Shown here one piece after another: positions 1 through 7,149 of a stretch of DNA of 10,809 bases. Each line of letters starts with the position of its first letter. Positions within the stretch are counted from its first letter, which is position 1. This DNA is from Acholeplasmatales bacterium (GTDB lineage Bacteria; Bacillota_I; Bacilli_A; Izemoplasmatales; Hujiaoplasmataceae). The notes under the pieces are model-generated. The model saw only the letters and a list, made by a program, of their open reading frames with translations. It did not search any database and was not told the origin of the DNA. Both the position numbers and the translations under genes were made by a program. The stretch is from assembly GCA_003477305.1 (NCBI GenBank), contig DMTN01000023.1, positions 16,172 to 26,980 of the forward strand. Direction: 5' to 3'.

Positions 1-2617
1 GCGCTTCGCCGCGCAATCCGCCGACGGTCTGTTCCCGCCGTAAAAACAGGTCGGTGAAGACCACGTTCGAATAGAGGATCGAAGCGTTTCCGGTCGCCAC
101 GATCGCGACCGCCGAGGGCAGCGAGTCGAGGATGCGGATGAAATCGGTGCGGCCGCCGCGATGATGCGGCGCGACGGCGTCGCGGACGAGCGATGCGCTC
201 AGGATCGTCCCGATGTTTTCGATGAAGAAGGTCTCTTTGTCGTTCCAAATGCGACGGGATTGGTTGTCGACGAACGTGACGAAGCCCCAGGGGGCGCCGT
301 TCTTCATGAGCCGGACGCCGACGGCGGCGTGTGCGTGTTCCCGCGAACCGCTCGGATCGATCACGACGTCGGGGGTGTTGATGACGAACAGACCGTCCGT
401 CTCGTACTTCCATTCGGCCAGAAAGATGTCGCCGATGTCAAGACCCTCGACGCGCTGGCTGGACGGCGTCACCGTTTCATCGTTCCATTCCTCGAGGATC
501 GAGAACGTCCCGCGGTGCGCCCCGAAGGATGCAAGCGCCATGCGCGACAACTGCAGCGCCGGACCGATCAGCTTGGCGATGTTGCGGAATGCTTCCTGCA
601 CGGTTCCGGCGGCGGTGGCCGCTTCATTGACGTCGATGAAGACTTCGCGGATCTTGCGTTCGCGCTCGATGTCGACGCGGTCGGTCGAAACCGACATGAT
701 CTGAAGCGACGCAAGCGTCGCGACTTCGATCATGTAGGCAAGGCTGTCGGCGAAGATGCCGGCATATTTATACAGCGATTCGAGTTGTCCGGGCAATACC
801 GGCGGGAACAAGCCGAGATCATTCACGAGGCGGGCGCCGTAGGCAACGCCGCTCAGGCGGCCGTAGAGCAACAGCGTGCCGACCCGCGCGCCGCGCCGCT
901 CGATCGGATGGACCGCGAGCGTCAGATCGGAATATTTCGATTTGAGCACGGGGGTGAGATTGAATGATTCGAAGCCTTCGAGGCCGCCTTTGATGATGTC
1001 CCAGGCGCGGGTGATTTCGGCGTTCTGCAGGATGAGCGCGCCGGCATTGTTGAACATCATCGCGCCGACGCCGCTTTTGATCGTGAACGTCTGCAGAAAA
1101 CCGTGGAGATCGGCGTACTTGACGACCGTCTGCAGGTTGAAATCAGGAACGGACCCCGTCTTCGGAGCGGCGCTCATGGCGCGCAATTGGTCGATCGCGT
1201 TGCGCGTCGACGTGATGTTCGAGGTTGTCGACTCGAGATACTCGATGCCCCCGATGTTGACGGCATAGAGGCTTTCCTTCACCCAGAAATATTGCTTCTT
1301 GCGGTTGGCGATGCGATATTCGCGGACCGCCTGGCGAATCCGTCCGGTCGTGAGGTTCTCGATTTCTTTCTCATACTCGGTCAGATCGGCGGGATGGATC
1401 AGTTCCTTGAGTTGCATGTTGCCATGCATGAATTCCTGAGCGGAATAGCCGAATTGGTTGATGTTGTCCGTCATGAACTCGTAATGGAAGGGATCGGACA
1501 TCAGGCGGACGGCGAAGACGATATGCGAGCGGTTTGCGACCGCAAGCAGCTTCTGATAACTGAGTCCGTGATCCTGATACGGTTCGGGAAACTGGATGAT
1601 CAGCGCGAGTTTGCGGATGCGGTTGTTGTCGCCGAGCATCGGCGTCAGGGAGATCTTCGCCCAGACGACTTCGTGATCGGCATTGAGCAACCGGAGCGTC
1701 GTCGCGTACGATTCGTGGCGCGAATAGAGAATGTCCTTCACCTCGACGAGATAACGGTCGAGATCGGAGGGATAAATGATGTCCGAAAGCGTCATCCGGC
1801 CATCGATGAACTGATCGAAATCATAACCGAGCCGGTTCAGATTGTCGCTATAGTATTCGATCCGCGCGTCGCCGTCGAGGTTGTTGATGAGCAGATAGAC
1901 GTTCGCGTCGGATAGCGCGCGGTTGATCAGCGCCTGCAACTGCTGGGTGGTGTCCTCGTCCTTGATCGACATCGATCCGACCGCCAGGTTCACGGGCCAG
2001 TAGACGATCATGATTCCCTGCATCTGGTTGGACAGCGTATAATAGGGGAATTTTTCGATTTTCACGAGCGTCGTGAAGGCATTCGCCTTGATCTTCCCCA
2101 TCATGTCCCAGAAACAGACTTCCTTGTCGAGAACGGCCCGGTCGCTGTGCTCGAAATCGGAATGGAACGACTTCGAAAACAACTCTTTGTCGGATTTTCC
2201 GACCATCGTGCCCTTCAGTTCGTTTTCATAGGGAACATAATCGCTGTGGCCGAGATAGACGCCGGCGGTGTTCTTCCACAGGATGCGCGGCAGCTGGTTG
2301 TCGCGGAAACTCGCGATGCGGGGTTCGAAAAAGACGACGACGGCGATGTCGACGTCGAGGTCGACGAGGCTGATCGAGCCGCTGACGATCTGCATGCGGC
2401 CGTCGAGCGTCAGCCCGAGACCGTAGAAGACGCGCGAGTTGTCGGCGGAGATGGCGTCGTAATCGATGTTCACGGAGCATGTGCGCGGTTGCGGTTCGTC
2501 CGCCGGACGGGTCAGTCGATATGCTAAAACGTCGCCGCTTCCCTTGAGGAACACGACGCAGTTGTAGTTCAGGCGGTCACACATTTCTTGAAAGTGGTGC
2601 TTGTACGATTCTGGCAT
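1..2617 (-). CDS. Multi-PAS/GAF sensory protein, 3' end missing
   Basis: This open frame runs 872 codons from an ATG at 2617 to the left edge without a stop, so the C-terminus is outside the window. The start is preceded by GGGGGA with 8 nt spacing. I see no signal peptide or membrane segments, so it is probably a cytosolic sensor. Residues 1-100 match nothing I recognise. Residues about 105-210 look like a PAS_4 domain (VGKSDKEL, then a DRAVL helix). Residues 230-345 and 356-470 are two further PAS domains with PAC-like ends (YPSDLDRYL; HPADLTEY followed by FWVKE). Residues 492-640 have a fold like the PocR sensory domain but lack its usual cysteines. Residues 660-812 are GAF-like (GFVTFVDNQSRRIWNDKE). 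A fourth PAS begins near 823 (ILDSLPSAVAIV). The family usually ends in GGDEF, EAL or histidine kinase output, but none is visible here. The PAS calls are fairly secure, the PocR-like call is weak, and signal and output are unknown. Confidence 0.85.
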   Translation of the reverse strand, partial: MPESYKHHFQEMCDRLNYNCVVFLKGSGDVLAYRLTRPADEPQPRTCSVNIDYDAISADNSRVFYGLGLTLDGRMQIVSGSISLVDLDVDIAVVVFFEPRIASFRDNQLPRILWKNTAGVYLGHSDYVPYENELKGTMVGKSDKELFSKSFHSDFEHSDRAVLDKEVCFWDMMGKIKANAFTTLVKIEKFPYYTLSNQMQGIMIVYWPVNLAVGSMSIKDEDTTQQLQALINRALSDANVYLLINNLDGDARIEYYSDNLNRLGYDFDQFIDGRMTLSDIIYPSDLDRYLVEVKDILYSRHESYATTLRLLNADHEVVWAKISLTPMLGDNNRIRKLALIIQFPEPYQDHGLSYQKLLAVANRSHIVFAVRLMSDPFHYEFMTDNINQFGYSAQEFMHGNMQLKELIHPADLTEYEKEIENLTTGRIRQAVREYRIANRKKQYFWVKESLYAVNIGGIEYLESTTSNITSTRNAIDQLRAMSAAPKTGSVPDFNLQTVVKYADLHGFLQTFTIKSGVGAMMFNNAGALILQNAEITRAWDIIKGGLEGFESFNLTPVLKSKYSDLTLAVHPIERRGARVGTLLLYGRLSGVAYGARLVNDLGLFPPVLPGQLESLYKYAGIFADSLAYMIEVATLASLQIMSVSTDRVDIERERKIREVFIDVNEAATAAGTVQEAFRNIAKLIGPALQLSRMALASFGAHRGTFSILEEWNDETVTPSSQRVEGLDIGDIFLAEWKYETDGLFVINTPDVVIDPSGSREHAHAAVGVRLMKNGAPWGFVTFVDNQSRRIWNDKETFFIENIGTILSASLVRDAVAPHHRGGRTDFIRILDSLPSAVAIVATGNASILYSNVVFTDLFLRREQTVGGLRGEA

Positions 2618-2674
2618 GTCAATATTCCCCCGCGGTGTCTAAACGGATGCGAAACTTTCTGCGTTCATTCTGTA

Positions 2675-2704
2675 ATTATAACATAATTCGTCTGAAATGA
2701 TGTA
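2675..2704 (-). promoter_or_regulatory. Putative promoter of the PAS/GAF sensor gene
   Basis: On the minus strand there is a perfect TATAAT at 2680-2675. It is preceded by TGT, which makes an extended -10 element. The best upstream hexamer, TACATC at 2704-2699 with an 18-bp spacer, is a poor -35, so the extended -10 would carry most of the recognition. The predicted RNA start lies near 2668, leaving a leader of roughly 50 nt before the ATG at 2617. The position in an AT-rich intergenic stretch supports the call, but it is prediction only. Confidence 0.55.
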
Positions 2705-2758
2705 TTTTTGGGGAAAACGAGGCGATCTCCAACCCTAAAAAAAAGTGGAAAGTCGTTC

Positions 2759-2787
2759 TTGCATTTTAGATGCATATTTGATACAAT
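2759..2787 (+). promoter_or_regulatory. Promoter of rpsT
   Basis: TTGCAT at 2759-2764 and TACAAT at 2782-2787 are separated by exactly 17 bp, a good sigma-A-type arrangement. Transcription would start near 2794, giving a leader of only about 25 nt, too short for a riboswitch or long attenuator. The -35 overlaps a small inverted repeat, TGCAT/ATGCA with a 5-nt centre, at 2760-2774. This could be an operator or could be chance. Confidence 0.75.
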
Positions 2788-2818
2788 AATAACGCTGATA
2801 TCGATGGAGGTGACATCC

Positions 2819-3082
2819 ATGGCAAACATCAAATCTTCGAAAAAAAGCATTCTGACCAGCGAAAAGAAGCGCAGTGCGAACTCCGCGTTCAAGACTTCCC
2901 TCAAGACCGCGATGAAGAACGTCGAACTCGCCGTCGCAAAGGGCGACAAGACCGCCGCCGCCGAAGCTCTCGCTTTTGCGTACAAGAAACTCGACAAGTC
3001 GGTCTCGAAGAACATCCACAAGGCGAATTTCGCTTCCCGCGAAAAATCCCGCCTGTCGACCCGCGTCAACTCGCTGAACTAA
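2819..3082 (+). CDS. rpsT: 30S ribosomal protein S20
   Basis: This encodes an 87-residue, lysine- and alanine-rich helical protein of normal length for S20, a primary 16S rRNA-binding protein of the small subunit. It begins MANIKSSKKSI. The helical middle (AFKTSLKTAMKNVE) and the KANFASREKSRL segment near residues 67-79 are typical of bacterial S20. The chosen ATG at 2819 has GGAGGTG at 2806-2812 with 6 nt spacing. A longer frame starting upstream would begin before the promoter and is not credible. The gene has its own promoter and terminator and is convergent with holA, exactly as in the Bacillus arrangement. ATGGA at 2804-2808 can pair with TCCAT at 2816-2820, placing the ribosome site and start codon in a small hairpin. 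S20 in Escherichia coli is controlled after transcription; whether this hairpin matters here is inference. Confidence 0.97.
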   Translation: MANIKSSKKSILTSEKKRSANSAFKTSLKTAMKNVELAVAKGDKTAAAEALAFAYKKLDKSVSKNIHKANFASREKSRLSTRVNSLN

Positions 3083-3102
3083 GGCAACCCAATGAACGCA
3101 TT

Positions 3103-3125
3103 GCCGCCGAAGGGCGGCTTTTTTT
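3103..3125 (+). terminator. Intrinsic terminator of rpsT
   Basis: GCCGCC at 3103-3108 pairs with GGCGGC at 3113-3118 across a GAAG loop and is followed directly by seven T at 3119-3125. It begins about 20 nt after the rpsT stop. An alternative upstream hairpin (GGCAA at 3083-3087 with TTGCC at 3101-3105) would compete for the first bases of this stem, but it is weaker. Confidence 0.93.
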
Positions 3126-3130
3126 CGTTT

Positions 3131-3152
3131 AAAAAGAAGCCTTTCGGCTTCT
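3131..3152 (-). terminator. Intrinsic terminator of the yqeG-holA operon
   Basis: Read on the minus strand, AGAAGCC (3152-3146) and GGCTTCT (3141-3135) form a perfect 7-bp stem with a GAAA tetraloop, a very stable loop type. The stem runs into four more T (3134-3131). The first stem base is the last base of the holA stop codon, so the terminator abuts the gene with no spacer. It marks the end of the operon that starts near 10450. With the rpsT terminator it separates two convergent units in about 50 bp. Confidence 0.88.
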
Positions 3153-4123
3153 CATTCAAACTGATATAGGAACGTTTCGAGTCCGATTTTCTTATCGAGC
3201 GTGCCACTCTTCATGCCGTAATCGAGATCTTCGAGCCGGCCGATCCGGTTGAGCACATAGGCGTCGGCCTGTTCGTTGGCGTTCTTCATGATATAGTAGG
3301 TCCGCCCTTTGGAGGCGTTGAAATACTTCATCACGTCGTCGAACCGGGCACCCGTCCGAAGCAGTTCCTTGGCATAGAGGATCTCCTGGAACTTGCCGGA
3401 AAGGAGGGTTGCGATGCCGGCGGGATCGACGCCTTGCTTGAACAGGTCCTGAAGGATCGTGGTGACCGACCAGGCGTCCTTGGCGAGGTAGGCGTTGACG
3501 AGATCGAAGACGTTGTCCTCGACGTTCTTCGTCACGATCATCCGGACCATCTTCGCGTCGATCGCCTTTTTGCCCGTCGCGTAGAGGAGCAATTTGGCCA
3601 TTTCGTTTTCCGCCGTGCCGTCCGATTCCTTCGTGCGGATCACGAACTCCTCGAGCGCGTCGGCGTCGATCGTGTGGCCGGCCGCCTCGAGCGCCCGGCG
3701 GGCAACGCCATAGGCGTCTTCCTTCTTCACCGGGAGGCATTCGGTGACGCTCGCCTTCTCGGCGAAGGCGCGGTTAAGCGCTTTGCGCGAATCGAGCTTG
3801 TCGGTCGTGGTCTGGACGATCAGAAGCGTCGTCGGATTCGGGTTCGCAAGATATTCCATCAGCCGCTCGAGATGATGCTCCGGTTCCTTCGCGGGCTTGG
3901 GCGCCGCGGAAAGGAAATACGCGTTTCGGAGCACGACGGCTTTCCGTTCCGAAAGAAACGGGATCGTCATCGCGGCACCGACGGCTTCGTCGACGGAACG
4001 TTCCTCCATGTCAAAGGTCTCGACGTCAAAGGCTTCGATCCCCTGTCCGGCAAGCAGTTCTTCGGATTTCGTCTGGAGCGGCAGCCGGTCCGGACCGTAA
4101 AACAGATAGACAGTTCCGTTCAT
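3152..4123 (-). CDS. holA: DNA polymerase III, delta subunit
   Basis: This is a 323-residue protein, slightly short for the HolA (YqeN) family, which is usually about 330-345. Delta is the clamp-loader subunit that opens the beta sliding clamp during replication. Visible family features are an N-terminal LFYGPD (residues 7-12), corresponding to the family's YGxE opening; TIPFLSERKAVVLRNA near 53-68, a region expected to touch the clamp; and the C-terminal collar signature GMKSGTLDKKIGLETFL near 303-319. As expected for delta, no Walker A ATP site is seen. The ATG at 4123 overlaps the comEC stop (ATGA, 4 nt), so translation is probably coupled, with GGTGAT just upstream. It is the last gene of the operon. 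Position next to comEC and convergent with rpsT matches Bacillus and supports the assignment. Confidence 0.93.
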   Translation of the reverse strand: MNGTVYLFYGPDRLPLQTKSEELLAGQGIEAFDVETFDMEERSVDEAVGAAMTIPFLSERKAVVLRNAYFLSAAPKPAKEPEHHLERLMEYLANPNPTTLLIVQTTTDKLDSRKALNRAFAEKASVTECLPVKKEDAYGVARRALEAAGHTIDADALEEFVIRTKESDGTAENEMAKLLLYATGKKAIDAKMVRMIVTKNVEDNVFDLVNAYLAKDAWSVTTILQDLFKQGVDPAGIATLLSGKFQEILYAKELLRTGARFDDVMKYFNASKGRTYYIMKNANEQADAYVLNRIGRLEDLDYGMKSGTLDKKIGLETFLYQFE

Positions 4124-6321
4124 CGTATCACCGAGTCCATTATATCACGGCGGCGGACCGAAAGAAACACCCGACCACATCGCAGAATCCGGTTCGCCGC
4201 ATTCCCGAAGCGATCGTCCTCCGAATAGCAGGAAACGATCCGCCCGCCCCACGGCGGATAGGCAAAGGTGATCGTGCCCGACACGTCGGTGCGCCATACC
4301 GTCGCTTCGGAGGCTTCGAGCCGTTTGAGGACGTCTTCATCCGGATGACCGTACCTGTTCGTCCGGCCGACCGAGACGACCGCGATCGTCGGGCTCGTCG
4401 CATCCACAAACGCCGCCGATGTCGATGTCGAACTGCCGTGATGGCCGACCTTCAGGACGTCGACGTCCGGCCAGTCGAGGTCGCTTTCGAGGTCCGTGCC
4501 GGCATCCCCGGTGAACAGCCAGCGGTCGCTGCCGATCGTCGCGAAGAGGACGATCGACCCGTCGTTTTCCGCCGCGTCGCCGGCCGACAGGACGGCAAAA
4601 ACCAGCCCGCCGCAGACCAACTCGTCGCCGGTCGCGATCAACCGCGTCGTCGCCCGGCAGGCAAGACAGAGGTCCCCCGTCGCGACGATCGACCCGATCG
4701 CAAGACTGCGATCGAGGTCTTCAAGTTCGCCGACATGGTCCGCGTCGCCGTGGGTGAGGAGCACGAAATCGAGCCTGTAGATGTTTTCCTTTTGAAAATA
4801 GTCGACAAGGGTGTCGTACGGATCGGCCTTGCCCGTGTCGATCAAGATCCGGCATCCGGGGGCGGAGACGAAGATCGCATCGCCCTGGCCGACGTCGAAG
4901 ACCGTGACCGAGCTCATCCCGGGAACTGTCGGAACCGCCAAACTGAGGATGGCGAGGAGGGTCGCCATCACCCCCTCCCGGACGATCCCCCGACCGCTTG
5001 AAAGGCGAACGAGGGCGACACCGAGGATGATCCAGTAGGCGGCTTTGGCCAGATCGGACGAAAAGTTCACGTCGATCGAAAGATCGATCGTCCCGACGGC
5101 CGCGATCGCCTCGAAGAAACCGACCCCGATGACATCGAGCAATGGTTCGGCGGCCGGGACGAAGAACACGAAAAACGCCGCGGGAACCGCAAGCCGGTCG
5201 ACGAACAGGACGAAAACAAGATTCGCGGGGATGCCGGCGAGATGGAAGGAGCCGTTGAGTTCGAGCAGGATCGGGAGCGCGACCGCGTTCGCCAACAGAC
5301 CGATCTTGAGGGTCTTGCGGACCAGGTCCGCGTCCCGCAAAAGATCGCTGCCGAGGACGATCGCGAAGGCGACGAGATACGACAGCCGGAAGCCGGCCGT
5401 GTCGAGCGCAAACGGATTGACCGCGAGCACGAAAAGTGCCACGAAGGCGATCGCGTCCGTAGCGGAAAACGGAAGCTTGAACAACCGCGAAACCGCGACC
5501 GCAAGATACATGGCGACGGCGCGGACGATCGAGACCGCACCCCCGGTCACCAAGGTGAAGAACCCCAGCGCGACGCCGATGAAAACCGCCTGGACTCCCT
5601 GCCGAAGATGCATCCGGCGGAACAGCGCTTCGAGGAACAGCGCGATCGCGCCGACGTGCATCCCCGAAACCGCGAAGAGATGGAAGATGCCGAGATCCCG
5701 GCTCGGCGTCGACAGTTCCGCGGGAAGCGCCGTGGCATCGCCGAGCGCAAACAGGCGGATCATCGCGAGCGCCTCGCCGTCGAACTGCACTTCGGCGACC
5801 CGGCGCAGTTCGAATGCGATCATCCCGACATCGAACGTGTGTCCGACGACCTCGAGGTCAGTCGCGTAGAGGGATCCGCGGATTCCTTCCGAAAGCAGAT
5901 AGCGGCCGTAGTCGAACCCGTGTTCGACCGACCGCGGTTCGCTCGTCATGACCCGCGCGACGACGTTCACCACATCGCCCGGTTCGACCTCAAAACTACC
6001 GTCATGGTAGACGAGCACCTTCACCCCCGAAGTCCGGATCGTGCAGCGGTCATCCTCGACGGAGGTCACGACACCCTCGAAGACCGGATCCTGAAATGCC
6101 GGCGCGGTGGCGACGATCCGGTAGCGGAGAAGCAAAATCGCAACGACGAAAAGCGCGCCGACAAACAGCCGGCGCGCGGATTTCCACAGATACCCCATCT
6201 CGAGAAGCAGAAACGGCAGGGCGACGAGATGGTTCACCGAAAGCAATGCGAGAATGCCGGCGATGCCGAGATGGACATAGCGTCCGGCCTCAGACGCAGA
6301 TGTCGTCCTTGATCGCTTCAT
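4120..6321 (-). CDS. comEC: Competence DNA channel ComEC/Rec2
   Basis: This 733-residue polytopic membrane protein forms the channel through which single-stranded DNA enters during transformation. Residues 20-70 contain hydrophobic segments and 78-160 a soluble OB-like/DUF4131 region. The competence transmembrane domain covers roughly 185-465, with the hallmark HLFAVSGMHVG at 214-224. The C-terminal metallo-beta-lactamase-like domain is complete: DVGQGDA 476-482, LIDTG 493-497, THGDADHVG 523-531, FTGDA 603-607, HHGSSTS 627-633, GHP 658-660. The metal-binding motifs are intact, so the domain, thought to degrade the non-transported strand, may be active. Length is normal for Bacilli. The start at 6321 lies inside comEA (32-nt overlap) with AAGGA upstream; no other in-frame ATG is near. 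The stop overlaps the holA start. No comEB-like gene intervenes between comEA and comEC. Confidence 0.95.
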   Translation of the reverse strand: MKRSRTTSASEAGRYVHLGIAGILALLSVNHLVALPFLLLEMGYLWKSARRLFVGALFVVAILLLRYRIVATAPAFQDPVFEGVVTSVEDDRCTIRTSGVKVLVYHDGSFEVEPGDVVNVVARVMTSEPRSVEHGFDYGRYLLSEGIRGSLYATDLEVVGHTFDVGMIAFELRRVAEVQFDGEALAMIRLFALGDATALPAELSTPSRDLGIFHLFAVSGMHVGAIALFLEALFRRMHLRQGVQAVFIGVALGFFTLVTGGAVSIVRAVAMYLAVAVSRLFKLPFSATDAIAFVALFVLAVNPFALDTAGFRLSYLVAFAIVLGSDLLRDADLVRKTLKIGLLANAVALPILLELNGSFHLAGIPANLVFVLFVDRLAVPAAFFVFFVPAAEPLLDVIGVGFFEAIAAVGTIDLSIDVNFSSDLAKAAYWIILGVALVRLSSGRGIVREGVMATLLAILSLAVPTVPGMSSVTVFDVGQGDAIFVSAPGCRILIDTGKADPYDTLVDYFQKENIYRLDFVLLTHGDADHVGELEDLDRSLAIGSIVATGDLCLACRATTRLIATGDELVCGGLVFAVLSAGDAAENDGSIVLFATIGSDRWLFTGDAGTDLESDLDWPDVDVLKVGHHGSSTSTSAAFVDATSPTIAVVSVGRTNRYGHPDEDVLKRLEASEATVWRTDVSGTITFAYPPWGGRIVSCYSEDDRFGNAANRILRCGRVFLSVRRRDIMDSVIR

Positions 6322-7105
6322 AGACGGTGTCCTTGATGCCGTCGACCTTCATGATGTCTTCGATCGTTTCGAACGCGCCGTACTCGGCGCGATAATCGAT
6401 GATCCGCTGTGCGAGGATGTAGCCGATGCCGTACAGCCGGTCGAGTTCCTCGACGGTCGCCGTATTGATGTTGATCTTGTCGTCGGTTTCGTCTTCCACG
6501 TCGGGATCCGGATCATCCGGGTCGGGCGTTGAAACAAACGGAATCACGATCATCATCTCGTCTTTGACGGTCAGCGCGAGATTGATCTCGGAAGCATCCG
6601 CGCCGGCGGTGAAGCCGCCCGCGAGCATCACCACGTCATAGACCCGGAGCCCGGCCTCGACGCGGTAGACCCCGGGATACCGGATCGCCCCCTTGACGTC
6701 GACGTAGACATACGTCTTCGGCGGCGCGACGACATCCGGGACGGAGATGACCATGCCGTCGTACAGCGCCTTGGCGAGATTGACGTTCGTCAAATCGGCG
6801 ACGCCGGTCACGCCGCCGGCGAGGGCGATCGCGTCGGCGACGGTCGATTGCGCGGAAAGCACGTATCGGTCGGGACGGAGAACGGCGCCGCAGACCTCGA
6901 CCGAGACCAAGAGCGGGCCGGTCGTAACGGTCGTCGATGTCGTCGACGTCGTCGGCGGCGCGGTGGTCGTCGTCTGCGACGTCGTCACCGCACCGGTGGT
7001 CATCGCGTCGGCCTCGGCCCGGTTTCCGACGTTCAGGTAGACCAGTCCCCCGAGCGACAGGATCAATAAAAAAAAGCCCGCATAGCGTTTGACGAAGGGA
7101 ATCAT
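6290..7105 (-). CDS. comEA: Competence DNA receptor ComEA with two SLBB domains
   Basis: This 271-residue membrane-anchored DNA receptor captures double-stranded DNA outside the membrane and delivers it to ComEC. A single N-terminal anchor spans about residues 9-25. A threonine-rich, low-complexity stalk follows at 36-63. Two successive SLBB domains follow, about 66-123 (SVEVCGAVLRPDRY) and 131-190 (VYVDVKGAIRYPGVY). Next comes an acidic Asp/Pro linker (193-209) and a C-terminal helix-hairpin-helix DNA-binding domain (ININTATVEELDRL at 211-224, GIGYILAQRIIDYR at 226-239). Typical ComEA has one SLBB domain and is shorter, so the duplicated SLBB is notable. The ATG at 7105 has GAGGTG at 7116-7111 with 5 nt spacing. 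The first 15 codons contain a T8 run that forms one arm of the inverted repeat at 7069-7148. The 3' end overlaps comEC by 32 nt. Confidence 0.94.
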   Translation of the reverse strand: MIPFVKRYAGFFLLILSLGGLVYLNVGNRAEADAMTTGAVTTSQTTTTAPPTTSTTSTTVTTGPLLVSVEVCGAVLRPDRYVLSAQSTVADAIALAGGVTGVADLTNVNLAKALYDGMVISVPDVVAPPKTYVYVDVKGAIRYPGVYRVEAGLRVYDVVMLAGGFTAGADASEINLALTVKDEMMIVIPFVSTPDPDDPDPDVEDETDDKININTATVEELDRLYGIGYILAQRIIDYRAEYGAFETIEDIMKVDGIKDTVYEAIKDDICV

Positions 7106-7148
7106 ACTATCACCTCGTCGAACATATTACGCCGTGCGGGCTTTTTTT
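7069..7148 (-). promoter_or_regulatory. Terminator-like hairpin enclosing the comEA start
   Basis: AAAAAAAGCCCGCA, read on the minus strand at 7148-7135, is a perfect 14-base inverted repeat of TGCGGGCTTTTTTT at 7082-7069. After a 2x2 internal mismatch, three more pairs (CGC 7132-7130 with GCG 7087-7085) extend the stem, leaving a loop of about 42 nt. On the operon RNA this is a GC stem followed by a U-tract, like an intrinsic terminator but with a large loop. The loop contains the comEA Shine-Dalgarno sequence (7116-7111) and ATG (7105), and the 3' arm is comEA codons 8-13. The 5' arm begins one base after the yqeM stop codon. It may act as an attenuator or translation switch between yqeM and comEA. 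The pairing is seen; the function is inferred. Confidence 0.5.
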
Positions 7149-7149
7149 C

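Noticed and set aside
161..1915. Long plus-strand open frames across the left part
   Set aside because: They lie antisense to a continuous 872-codon minus-strand frame with PAS and GAF motifs, have arginine/aspartate-rich composition typical of GC-rich shadow frames, and lack domain motifs.
2618..2818. Possible riboswitch or small RNA between the sensor gene and rpsT
   Set aside because: The stretch is explained by two divergent promoters with short leaders; I see no conserved leader motif or stable long hairpin.
5242..6312. A 356-codon plus-strand frame opposite comEC
   Set aside because: Highly charged low-complexity translation with no motif; ComEC on the other strand is unmistakable.
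6925..6990. Repeated GTC-type triplets as a possible DNA repeat array
   Set aside because: They encode the threonine-rich stalk of ComEA and show no regular unit; codon-level low complexity explains them.
7106..7149. A separate promoter for comEA in the gap after yqeM
   Set aside because: TAATAT on the minus strand near 7129-7124 resembles a -10, but there is no acceptable -35 at 16-18 bp and the gap is mostly the hairpin arm and ribosome site.
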